This document shows, piece after piece, positions 1 through 8,469 of a DNA stretch of 30,052 nt. The DNA lies in assembly GCA_047628385.1 (NCBI GenBank), contig JBLHVH010000014.1, positions 1-30,052 of the forward strand, written 5' to 3'. Within the stretch, counting starts at the first letter, position 1. Every line of letters starts with the position of its first letter. The notes under the pieces are model-generated. The model saw only the letters and a program-made list of their open reading frames with translations, did no database searches and was not told the DNA's origin. A program made the translations under genes and the position numbers. Source of the DNA: PZPK01 sp047628385 (GTDB taxonomy: Bacteria > Pseudomonadota > Gammaproteobacteria > Pseudomonadales > Oleiphilaceae).

Positions 1-228
1 CTATAATTCCCTATTTTGTCTTTTATGATGCAACATATCTGTAATGTATTGAACCGAAACGCGGTAGAACCCTTAGATTCATCACTCTAGGTACTGAATG
101 GCATTTAGTTAAGCCCAAAAACCCCAACAAAGCATCACGGATCCGTGTATTATTGCGGTTCACTTTGTTCATTCACAACCTACAAAAAGAGTGTTAGAGC
201 CTTAACTAAGTGCTAGTGCTTTTCGTCG

Positions 229-1929
229 TTAAAAACTAAAAAGACTGGGCACGGCCTCGCGCATTTTTGTACGGTCTTGTTCGTCTGCCTGATTGAGCAT
301 TTTAAATTGTACAGAATCTTTCGGTGGCATAAGTTTAGCGGCTTGATCTGTGTCTTGGTAGCGTTCCCAATCAAGGGCTTCTCTTATTTCGCTGGTCGCT
401 TGTATCTTTTCAAGTACCCGCTGCTCACTATCACCTGACATGAAGTCTAAGCGCTTAGCCGGATTACCTCGGTGACAGGTAAAACAATATTGTTCAAATA
501 AATGCAAGTCAGGATGTTTGGAAATAGCCAATTCAGGTATGCCTGATGCCAGAGGTGGTGACATCTCGTCGGTATTTAAACAGCAATATTGTTGGTTTCC
601 CGCTAGTAATAATTGCATTATTTTTACGCGCGAGAAGGGGGCAGGGTCAAACGTCTCGCTCGGTAAATTTTTTACCTTTTGCAATAATGCAGGTAGTTTA
701 TAGTTGTAATGTTTGTTCAGTGACGCGATATCATCGTCTGTAAAAAAACGTGCGATACCATATACACCATCGATATCTGAATTATAAAGTGTTTGCTTCG
801 GTGCTCGAAGCGTCAGCGGGTCTTGCGCGGGTGGCAAAGGCGGTAATTTCTCAAAGGCACTTAAGTCTTCATTGTTTTTTGCGCCATCACCAAAATTAAT
901 ATCGGGGGTAAAAACAGCGTATAACCAGTCACTTAAGCTATTACTTTCGCCGCTAGGGTCTCTATTTTTTAAATCAGACTCGGGTATATCGATACCTTCT
1001 GTTGGAAAGCTATCTGCCCATGATTGGCGCAAAGCTTGAACTTCTTCGCTTTCTACATCAAATATTCCTGGTTGGTCTGCATAGCGTAATGCTAAAGATA
1101 ATAACTGTCTACGGCACTCATTGCCGTTTACGCCACAGCCATCAAGCCATACTCGCTGACTAACAATTAAAAAGTTACCGATATCGGTCAATTCATCAAA
1201 GCGTTCAGGTGCTGCTAGAGGCTGTACCAGTGACACACCATGATAGTTTGAATTATCGCCTCTTGTTTTGATAATGTTGGCCGAAACGTTGAGTTGGCCA
1301 TTTGTTTCATTCCACGGGCGTTCCGAGAAAATTGGGGTGCCACCTTGGTGACAGGTTAGGCAGATAGCCCGCCGTGCATAAATGACACGGGGGACACAGC
1401 CTTCACAATAATTTTGAACCAGTTGATATTCAAAACGCCCGGCAGCTTCGTTATAGCTAATCACTTCAATTTCATTCGCTGTTTCTACAAAACCGATAAA
1501 TAGCTGACCTTGAGTATTGAGCCCTAGACCGGTTGGCGTATTTGGGGTTTGAAAATCAGATGCTAAAAGAATACGGGGCAGGGTATTGTCAGCTTGGCCT
1601 TTGAGTAAGGATCGGCCATCAGGGACCAATAACGAAAGCGGAGCTTCATTATTGGCACTCGCGTTTGTCAGTAAGGTTGCAAATTGGCTGAAGGGAAAAG
1701 GAATGCCTTCATTTTGAGTCATTAAATGATCAAATAACGAGCGTGTTCCTTCAGGCGGTAGATCTGTATCGGGGATCAACTGATTAAAGAGTGTCGTTTC
1801 TTTTTGTTTGATTACTTGAGTCAGCTCAGAAATTGAGGGCGCGTTAGTGTAGTTGATGAATAAATAGATACAGGCAATGCTAACAAAGCCTGTTAATACC
1901 ACAAATGTAAATAATTTAGTTAACTTCAT
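229..1929 (-). CDS. Exported di-haem c-type cytochrome, family not recognised
   Basis: 566 residues. An uncleaved or cleavable hydrophobic N-terminus (about residues 7-26, after MKLTK) sends it to the periplasm. Two c-type haem attachment motifs are visible, CLTCH at 190-194 and CFTCH at 482-486, and an MPP motif at 534-536 could supply the distal methionine ligand of the second haem. Just before the first haem there is an extra C-x2-C (C175, C178), and there is a CC pair at 449-450, plus C265/C272; these may form disulfides or bind a metal. No enzyme family is recognised between the haem sites. It lies 63 bases downstream of the larger cytochrome on the same strand, so the two are probably co-transcribed and may form one electron-transfer unit. 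The ribosome-binding site is weak (AAGA-type). The di-haem, exported nature is seen directly; the function is unknown. Confidence 0.75.
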   Translation of the reverse strand: MKLTKLFTFVVLTGFVSIACIYLFINYTNAPSISELTQVIKQKETTLFNQLIPDTDLPPEGTRSLFDHLMTQNEGIPFPFSQFATLLTNASANNEAPLSLLVPDGRSLLKGQADNTLPRILLASDFQTPNTPTGLGLNTQGQLFIGFVETANEIEVISYNEAAGRFEYQLVQNYCEGCVPRVIYARRAICLTCHQGGTPIFSERPWNETNGQLNVSANIIKTRGDNSNYHGVSLVQPLAAPERFDELTDIGNFLIVSQRVWLDGCGVNGNECRRQLLSLALRYADQPGIFDVESEEVQALRQSWADSFPTEGIDIPESDLKNRDPSGESNSLSDWLYAVFTPDINFGDGAKNNEDLSAFEKLPPLPPAQDPLTLRAPKQTLYNSDIDGVYGIARFFTDDDIASLNKHYNYKLPALLQKVKNLPSETFDPAPFSRVKIMQLLLAGNQQYCCLNTDEMSPPLASGIPELAISKHPDLHLFEQYCFTCHRGNPAKRLDFMSGDSEQRVLEKIQATSEIREALDWERYQDTDQAAKLMPPKDSVQFKMLNQADEQDRTKMREAVPSLFSF

Positions 1930-1992
1930 GTCTTACGGCTCTTTCTTGCAGAGGCCAGTAGATACTCGCCCCTGCAGAATGAACTTATCTCC

Positions 1993-4446
1993 CTACATCA
2001 TTTTAAGGAACTCGCGTAATGCTAGCTTCTCGTCGGCAGGTAAATCAATGCCAAATTGATGTCCCTTGTTTTCAACTAGGTCATCACACTTCATGAAAAG
2101 TGCATGATGAGGGTTTGATGATGCAATCGCGCCAACAGGCGTGCCTTTCGGTATTGTTAATCTAATGGCGCCTTCAGCCTCACCACTAGGTGTGATTTTC
2201 AAATCAGATTTAAAGGTGCTTATCTTCTGTGCTCTTGCATTAGCAGCAAGCGGATCGTCAGACTTCATTAACTCTTCAAATGCCTGTTCGAATTGATCGA
2301 TTCGGCCTTTAACGCTGTAATCAGGTGAGCCATCTTCTAAGAAGGTGACTTCACCAATCGCATTGTTATGTAAGAACGGTGCGGTTGCCCACGCCGATAA
2401 CAGTGAGAAGTTTCTGAGGTAACCTGGGCCTCCTTCTATTTTCTTCTCACCAACTTGCATGCCACCCAAACCTGGTATTATTCGGTTGAGTACGCGCGGT
2501 ACACTACCTGGCGATGGGGCATTCTTATAGGTTTCTGATGAAAACTCTTCAAATATATGGCCTTCGTTATGATTATCATGCTGCGCTCGACAGCTATTGG
2601 TGCCAATAATATTAAACGGAATAAGCTCGTCATTTGATAGCCAGTCCTGACCAAATACACCGTCGACTGCAAACTGTTTTGGGCGTGTATTACCTTGATC
2701 ATCCGTGGTTAGAAACTTGGCAATAAAGGCCGGATCATTTCTTTCCGCGTCGGTGAATTCATGCTGCCAGTAGTCTTCTTTGCCGAAGATATGGCCTTCA
2801 TAAAACTTAGCTAAGGCATTTTTGTCTGCGCGAATGTTTTCGGGAGCCATTTTTGAACTATGACAACTTGCACAATCTCGAGCAAATACTTTTTTACCTT
2901 GGGGAACTTTGCTGATATCAACAAAATCTTTACCTTCTTTGCCGTCTAAATCTTTAGATGCAAGCAAGTAAGTCGGGCCACCGGTAATAAGGAAGGCGGT
3001 CAGGTCATCCATTTTAGCGTCGGCATAGTTCCACGCATCGCACTCGTTAGCACACTGCATAATGCGCATAGGGCTTTGCTTTGTAGCGCTTCCGAGGAGC
3101 TGGCCTGGGTAGCTAAAGTTCGGTACCCAACATTCTTCGGTACACAGACCGATATTGATATATACACGAATCAGTGCCAAGTGCTCACCGACACTGTCTT
3201 CGCCGCCTTTAAGTACATGACGTGTTTTAGCGGTTGAAATTTTACCGGTAACAGGGTCTTTCATTACGTGATCAAAAACACGCTTATTTTGGAAGTCCAT
3301 GATTTTGTTTTGTGTGCCGGGGTTATGCATCCAGTCAGAAGCAACAATTGAGGTATCAATCGTACCTAAACGTCCGCCCATTAACACTTGATTGGCAAGA
3401 TGGTCTTCGGGAGCACCTTGGAAAAATGCCATAGGTTGGCGAGTGTGCTGATTTCCTATGGTGGCACTCAGGTTATTCCACTCTGGCTCATTTGGGTTTT
3501 TAGGTGGGTTGGTCGGGTCAAAAGCAACGTGGCACTGCACGCAAGGATGACCAATAACGAAACGTTTGTTTTCTTTAATTTCATTTTCTTCATAAGCGGC
3601 AGTACGTGCGTCATAAACGACTTCACCTGATTCACTCTTTGCCGGCTCGTTATAGTATTTTCGGTAGCCTAAAACGCCTGATGAATGCGGATCTTCGCAC
3701 TTATCATACCAATTGGTGGACGCATCACCTTGCTCACAGTCAGGATCGTTGATTAGGCCCCATTTGGTAAAACGTTGCGCTCTGGTTCGCGTGTCGAGCC
3801 AAGGGTAATACATGTTTTCTTTGCCCACCACGCGCGATTGGTGAATGGTATTTTCATCTTGGTTACCGAAGGTGCCTTTAAACCAAACATCGCGACCGCG
3901 ACGTGCTTGTTCACGAAGTGCTTGCGCTTGAGCGGGGTCTTTTGCTTCAACATCTTTAAACAGCGCCATAACATATCGGCAGCCTTCCGCGTCATAGCCC
4001 GTTGGTTGTGGCTGATCACAGGGTGGTGGCACGTACTGGGGAATGGGTTCAATAGACCACGTTACTGGATCGCCGCGTTCATGTGTATCGGCTGACTTTC
4101 CTTCGGGCCATACTTTACGGGCAGCCAAGGTGTCATAAAAATGTTCTTTAAACCAGTCGGCTCTCTCTAACCAGTAAGGTGTTCCTTTATAAACACCTGT
4201 ACCCAAATCACGCTCTATCAAATCAGGTATTGAAACGCTACGAAAGGTCGCCTGATAGGGTTCGGTTGAAACCTCTACATTACCCGTAGGCATATCGTAA
4301 GGCGTTAAAGCAGGAATACTTGGTATTGCTATATGATCAGGGACGGGAGGAACGCTTGGTGGAGCAGGCGGTAGCGTGGCAAAATGAAAAAGTGCGACAG
4401 CACCCACAATAGCGCCACTATATAGGCCCCAAGACTTCATACTCAT
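1993..4446 (-). CDS. RoxA/RoxB-like di-haem c-type cytochrome (putative oxygenase/peroxidase)
   Basis: 817 residues, exported through an N-terminal hydrophobic segment (about 7-24) followed by a proline-rich linker (about 26-50). Haem attachment motifs are CVQCH at 302-306 and CASCH at 525-529. After the first haem comes a PEWNNLSATIGNQ segment (321-333), later GTIDTS (361-366) with a following HNPGTQN (374-380), then IGTN (614-617) and a C-terminal RNFSLLSAWATAPFLHNN (678-695). From memory these match the order and wording of conserved blocks in the RoxA/RoxB rubber-oxygenase-related di-haem family, which also shares a fold with bacterial cytochrome c peroxidases. RoxA itself is about 680 residues, so this member is longer, with insertions before the first haem (cysteines at 143, 156, 237, 250) and between the haems (cysteines 435, 439, 465, 469). 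The substrate is not established; rubber cleavage is only one possibility. ATG start with AAGGAAA about eight bases upstream. First gene of a probable two-gene operon. Confidence 0.7.
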   Translation of the reverse strand: MSMKSWGLYSGAIVGAVALFHFATLPPAPPSVPPVPDHIAIPSIPALTPYDMPTGNVEVSTEPYQATFRSVSIPDLIERDLGTGVYKGTPYWLERADWFKEHFYDTLAARKVWPEGKSADTHERGDPVTWSIEPIPQYVPPPCDQPQPTGYDAEGCRYVMALFKDVEAKDPAQAQALREQARRGRDVWFKGTFGNQDENTIHQSRVVGKENMYYPWLDTRTRAQRFTKWGLINDPDCEQGDASTNWYDKCEDPHSSGVLGYRKYYNEPAKSESGEVVYDARTAAYEENEIKENKRFVIGHPCVQCHVAFDPTNPPKNPNEPEWNNLSATIGNQHTRQPMAFFQGAPEDHLANQVLMGGRLGTIDTSIVASDWMHNPGTQNKIMDFQNKRVFDHVMKDPVTGKISTAKTRHVLKGGEDSVGEHLALIRVYINIGLCTEECWVPNFSYPGQLLGSATKQSPMRIMQCANECDAWNYADAKMDDLTAFLITGGPTYLLASKDLDGKEGKDFVDISKVPQGKKVFARDCASCHSSKMAPENIRADKNALAKFYEGHIFGKEDYWQHEFTDAERNDPAFIAKFLTTDDQGNTRPKQFAVDGVFGQDWLSNDELIPFNIIGTNSCRAQHDNHNEGHIFEEFSSETYKNAPSPGSVPRVLNRIIPGLGGMQVGEKKIEGGPGYLRNFSLLSAWATAPFLHNNAIGEVTFLEDGSPDYSVKGRIDQFEQAFEELMKSDDPLAANARAQKISTFKSDLKITPSGEAEGAIRLTIPKGTPVGAIASSNPHHALFMKCDDLVENKGHQFGIDLPADEKLALREFLKMM

Positions 4447-4824
4447 ACCACTTTTCCTTTTGTATATTTAATTTTTGTTAAGCGACTTTATTACACAGAG
4501 GTAACGCTTTTCCTTAGCATAGATATACGTGCGAAATGTACATGAAATTGGCTTAAAATGTAAGCTTTGTAATGTAATAACTTACAAAGTATAGCTGATA
4601 ATAACGCGATCGTGGCGTACTGTTTTGCATGGGTGATGCAGGTGATGCAGCGCTGCCTGCTGAAACTTAAGCTTTTAACTAATCACAGTGGCTGTAGAGC
4701 GCGGGCTACGTTACTATTCATCGTCTAGGTGACGTAATTACCTTTATGTAATAATACGATATAACTAATGACGTTAAAAAGCGTACCAAATAATAATAAT
4801 ATTTAGTGAAAAAAGTTAGCCTAA
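4447..4824. promoter_or_regulatory. Divergent control region between cytochrome operon and sensor kinase
   Basis: 378 bases without a convincing gene, lying between two divergent genes, so it must hold both promoters. It contains a perfect 8-bp inverted repeat (4565-4589, listed separately), a tandem nine-base direct repeat GGTGATGCA at 4632-4640 and 4641-4649, and a ten-base palindrome GCAGCGCTGC at 4647-4656. The GC-rich patch around 4620-4720 stands out in an AT-rich background. I could not pick one convincing -35/-10 pair for either direction. Confidence 0.5.
4565..4589. promoter_or_regulatory. Candidate operator: perfect 8-bp dyad
   Basis: CTTTGTAA (4565-4572) and TTACAAAG (4582-4589) are perfect inverted copies around a nine-base spacer. 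A second, nested pair TGTAAG (4559-4564) / CTTACA (4581-4586) overlaps it. The size and symmetry suit a dimeric transcription factor site in a divergent promoter region. The binding protein is not known. Confidence 0.4.
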
Positions 4825-7800
4825 ATGACCAATAAATTTTTAATAAACGTATTTTATGTATCGCTCTGCCTATTGATTGGCTGTAACGCTTATGGGCAGC
4901 AAACGAGCTTGCTTAGTCAATCTGAGTTAGAGGGTTCTGCTACGATTGACTTACGCTTAAATCACTGGGGGCAGGGCAATAGTTATAGCCTAGAAGGCGA
5001 TTGGTTGTTTGCATGGGAAAAATTCACACATAAAAAAGATGACCCGCAAGCAAATTCATGGAGCACCGTTCATGTTCCGGGTTCATGGCGTCAAGATTCA
5101 AGTAAACTAAAAACACCGGCCACGCTGCGCTCGGGAAAAGGCTACGGCACTTATTATAAGCAAATACACGTGCCGCAACATATCAACAAGGTTTATATTT
5201 ACCTCCCTGATATGGCCAGTGCTTATGAACTTTGGAGTAATGAGGTTCTATTAGGGGGTAATGGCATTATTGCTATCTCTAAATCTGATGAACAGCCAGC
5301 TTATCTACCTCGTGTTTATGAATTTACGCCGACAAATGGAAAACTTGAAATATTCATAAAAACGTCAAATTACCATTATCAGTGGGGAGGGATCTGGTAC
5401 GCCCCTCAAATTACTGATGCCAGTGGCGTACACCAAATACGTGATATTCCTATTCTCAAAGCGACCACTTCTGGCACGATACTGCTCGGAAGCGGCATAT
5501 TCTGTTTACTTATTTTTTTATCCCGGCCAAAAGACAAAAAAATTCTGTATTTTAGTCTATTTTGTTTTGCGATTGGCATTCGACGTCTCACCATGGATGA
5601 ACGGGTACTTTACATGCTCAATCGCTTTGAATGGCAAACATTGCAAGCAACCGAGAACATCACGATGTATTTGATGTTGCCGTTATTCTTAAGCTATTTT
5701 CAATTAATCTTTCCTCAAACCACCTCCAAGAAGCTAACCTGGCTTGGGTGGTTAACCGTCACTCCATTCTGTATCGCTGCTTTGTTATTCGATGTAGAAA
5801 CCTATAGCGGTTTAAATCCTTACTTTCAAATAGTGGTGCTGCTATTTGTACCTGTCATTCTGTATTGCTGGGCGATCGCGTTAAAAGAAAAGCTAAAAAA
5901 TGCAAAAGCATTTGGTGTAAGTTTGTTTGTATTTCTCTTTGCGATTATCAATGACATGCTTAATTATAGCTATGTCATACATACGACTAATCTCACGCAT
6001 GTGGGGGTACTCGCGTTTGTGTTATTTCAATTAGGCGGGCTGGTTAAACGGTATTTAACGAATTTTAAATCAATAGAGTCTTTATCCAAAACGCTGCAAG
6101 AGCAAAACCAAGCGCTGATTAAGTTAGACGAATTTAAAGATGACTTTTTAGCGAGTACGTCGCATGAACTAAGAATGCCGCTTCATGGCATTGCAGGGTT
6201 GGCTAAATCAATAAAGCATGAATCACCCAGCTTATCTGATGGCGCTCAAAATAGGATTAACCTTATTGAAGCCACCGCAAAACGCCTAGGTAACCTTGTT
6301 AACGACCTTTTAGATATTTCTAGCATGAAGCACGACAAGTTGAGCATTCAAGTTGTGCCGAGTTATCTCTCACCACTGGTAGACAGTACGATTCAAAGTC
6401 TAAGCCCGCTCATAAAAAATAAGCCCATTACCTTAGATTTTCACATCGATGCGGATGCCAATCATGTACTTGCTGACGAGCAACGCTTACAACAAATTCT
6501 TTATAATCTGATAGGTAATGCGATTAAATTCACCGAGCAAGGTTTTATCCATATTAAAGCGTCACGTCAAAATAATTATGTCAAGGTTGAGGTGAGTGAC
6601 AGTGGTATTGGCATTTCTTCAGATCAATTAAGCAAAGCGTTAAAACCATTTGAGACCATCGATAATCTCGTAAACAATGACATTAGGGGCACAGGGCTCG
6701 GTTTGGCAATATCGCGAATGTTGGTGGAGCTCCATCAAGGGACGCTAAAACTTCGATCAATTAAGGGTAAAGGTACAACCGCAGAATTTACACTACCTTG
6801 GGTAGCGCTAAGTTCTGAGGCGGAGACAAAATTGTCATCAGAGGACTTAGCTGAGCAAGATACTAAGCATTTTGAGGCCGAAGTGTTAAGTACGAAACGC
6901 TTATCCGTTGATATGCGTGACAATACATCGGGCATGCTAAAAAATAACCAGAGTAGCCTCACTAAAAATGCACTGATATTTTATGCGGATGATGAAGAGG
7001 TAAATCGTGAACTTGTGACGAGTCAGTTAATCGAAGCGGGTTATCAGATTGAAGTATTTCCCGACGGGCAAGCGTTGTTGGATACCTTACCTCACCGTTC
7101 CCCCGAACTCATTTTGCTTGATTGGATGATGCCTGGCAAAAATGGTTTAGCCGTTTGCAAAGAGATTCGGCAGCAATACGATGCGTACCACTTACCTATT
7201 ATTATGCTCACCGCCCGTCACCAAATTCATGATGTTTTGCAAGCACTGGATGCCGGCGCGAACGATTACCTGACCAAGCCTTACCATGAACAAGAGCTTA
7301 CAGCGCGAGTTTATAGTCAAGTGAGTGTTAAACGGCTTATGTTAGCGTCGATAGAAAATGAGCAGCTTAAAAGTGAAATTCAACATCAGAAATATCAAAA
7401 ACAACAACTAAATAGCTCAAACTTACGGCTAGCAGAAGCATTAGATGCCTCCCACGAAAATATCATTTTACTCAATGAAGACCTTGATATGGTGTTTGCC
7501 AACGTGGGGGCGAAAACCTTGCTGGCGATAGACGTGAAGGCATCGGACCCATTAAATGGTGATTTGAATGCGCTAAATCAGGCAGACCCCGCAATCAACC
7601 GATATATAGATGAAGCATCGGTTAACCAGCTTAAAATGCATTTAAATTCGAATCAAATGCAAAGTCAATTAACACTGCTATTAAATGAGGGAACTGAAGC
7701 GGTTAGTGCATCGGTTCAAACAACAGACAGTGAAAATGAACGCTTTCTATCACTGATTATGCATGGTGCTGGACGCAACCCTAATGGTAATAACAGTGGC

Positions 7801-8259
7801 AATAATACTGAGAACACTCAGCAATTACTGTCTAAGCTCACGTACGAGTTAGCTGAAAACCGACAACGTATGGAACACATTGAGTCAACACTGGGCCAGC
7901 TTAGTGACGACAGTGTGGTTAGCCCTATTGCGTTACAGATACCAACGGTAGATGTAGACTCAAAAGAACTGATGGTAAAAGCGCTTCGTACAGCCCTTAT
8001 CTCATGGGAGCGTTATAGCCATAAAACGAAAGCAAACTTAGCAGAAGAAAGCCATTGCTGGCGGGTGTATATTGATGGTGCGACGGCCAAAACGCGTACC
8101 TTAGATAAATACTTAAGCGTAAAAACTTTACCCGCTAAGCCTCGGTGGCGAGCCGTCATTAAAACAGGCAATTATGTTTTGGATCATTGCGAAATGAGTG
8201 AAGAAGATCACCGTGAGTTAGAGATCTTGATTCAACAAGTGAGCCTAGCTTATTCGTAG
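4825..8259 (+). CDS. Hybrid sensor histidine kinase with 7TM sensor, receiver and PAS-like C-terminus
   Basis: 1144 residues. The N-terminus has a hydrophobic signal ending in a lipobox-like LIGC (C20). Residues about 40-200 look like a galactose-binding/glycosidase-2-type jelly roll (GDW at 58-60, VPGSW at 84-88, W-rich end near 187-191), as in 7TMR-DISM-type sensors. About seven hydrophobic segments follow (roughly 215-408). HisKA: STSHELR with phospho-acceptor H447. HATPase: N-box N565 (NAIKFT), DSGIGIS at 592-598, GTGLGLA at 622-628. Receiver at about 715-835: acidic D722/D723, phospho-acceptor D766, K818. A coiled stretch and PAS-like segment (about 840-980) lead to a tryptophan/arginine-rich tail (about 1045-1144) that I believe recurs in similar hybrid kinases but cannot name. 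No output DNA-binding domain is recognised, so phosphate probably passes to another regulator. Divergent from the cytochrome operon, which it may control (inference). Confidence 0.9.
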   Translation: MTNKFLINVFYVSLCLLIGCNAYGQQTSLLSQSELEGSATIDLRLNHWGQGNSYSLEGDWLFAWEKFTHKKDDPQANSWSTVHVPGSWRQDSSKLKTPATLRSGKGYGTYYKQIHVPQHINKVYIYLPDMASAYELWSNEVLLGGNGIIAISKSDEQPAYLPRVYEFTPTNGKLEIFIKTSNYHYQWGGIWYAPQITDASGVHQIRDIPILKATTSGTILLGSGIFCLLIFLSRPKDKKILYFSLFCFAIGIRRLTMDERVLYMLNRFEWQTLQATENITMYLMLPLFLSYFQLIFPQTTSKKLTWLGWLTVTPFCIAALLFDVETYSGLNPYFQIVVLLFVPVILYCWAIALKEKLKNAKAFGVSLFVFLFAIINDMLNYSYVIHTTNLTHVGVLAFVLFQLGGLVKRYLTNFKSIESLSKTLQEQNQALIKLDEFKDDFLASTSHELRMPLHGIAGLAKSIKHESPSLSDGAQNRINLIEATAKRLGNLVNDLLDISSMKHDKLSIQVVPSYLSPLVDSTIQSLSPLIKNKPITLDFHIDADANHVLADEQRLQQILYNLIGNAIKFTEQGFIHIKASRQNNYVKVEVSDSGIGISSDQLSKALKPFETIDNLVNNDIRGTGLGLAISRMLVELHQGTLKLRSIKGKGTTAEFTLPWVALSSEAETKLSSEDLAEQDTKHFEAEVLSTKRLSVDMRDNTSGMLKNNQSSLTKNALIFYADDEEVNRELVTSQLIEAGYQIEVFPDGQALLDTLPHRSPELILLDWMMPGKNGLAVCKEIRQQYDAYHLPIIMLTARHQIHDVLQALDAGANDYLTKPYHEQELTARVYSQVSVKRLMLASIENEQLKSEIQHQKYQKQQLNSSNLRLAEALDASHENIILLNEDLDMVFANVGAKTLLAIDVKASDPLNGDLNALNQADPAINRYIDEASVNQLKMHLNSNQMQSQLTLLLNEGTEAVSASVQTTDSENERFLSLIMHGAGRNPNGNNSGNNTENTQQLLSKLTYELAENRQRMEHIESTLGQLSDDSVVSPIALQIPTVDVDSKELMVKALRTALISWERYSHKTKANLAEESHCWRVYIDGATAKTRTLDKYLSVKTLPAKPRWRAVIKTGNYVLDHCEMSEEDHRELEILIQQVSLAYS

Positions 8260-8469
8260 CCTTATTATTACAAAATGTGAACGAGTCCCTCGAAACCCCT
8301 CTATATAGACACCTTTCAACACGTTTTGACCTGAATTTGCACTGCAAACTTTCCGCACCTGCGCAAGTATAAGCACTGCGCATCGTTGCTTGATTGATGC
8401 CTTAAAGAATACCCAAATATAGAGTACTCAAAAAAGAATAATCAAAATAAATTATAAATAGGAATACAC

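Noticed and set aside
1..228. Left-edge sequence downstream of the di-haem gene
   Set aside because: No open frame, no hairpin with a T tract and no recognisable site found.
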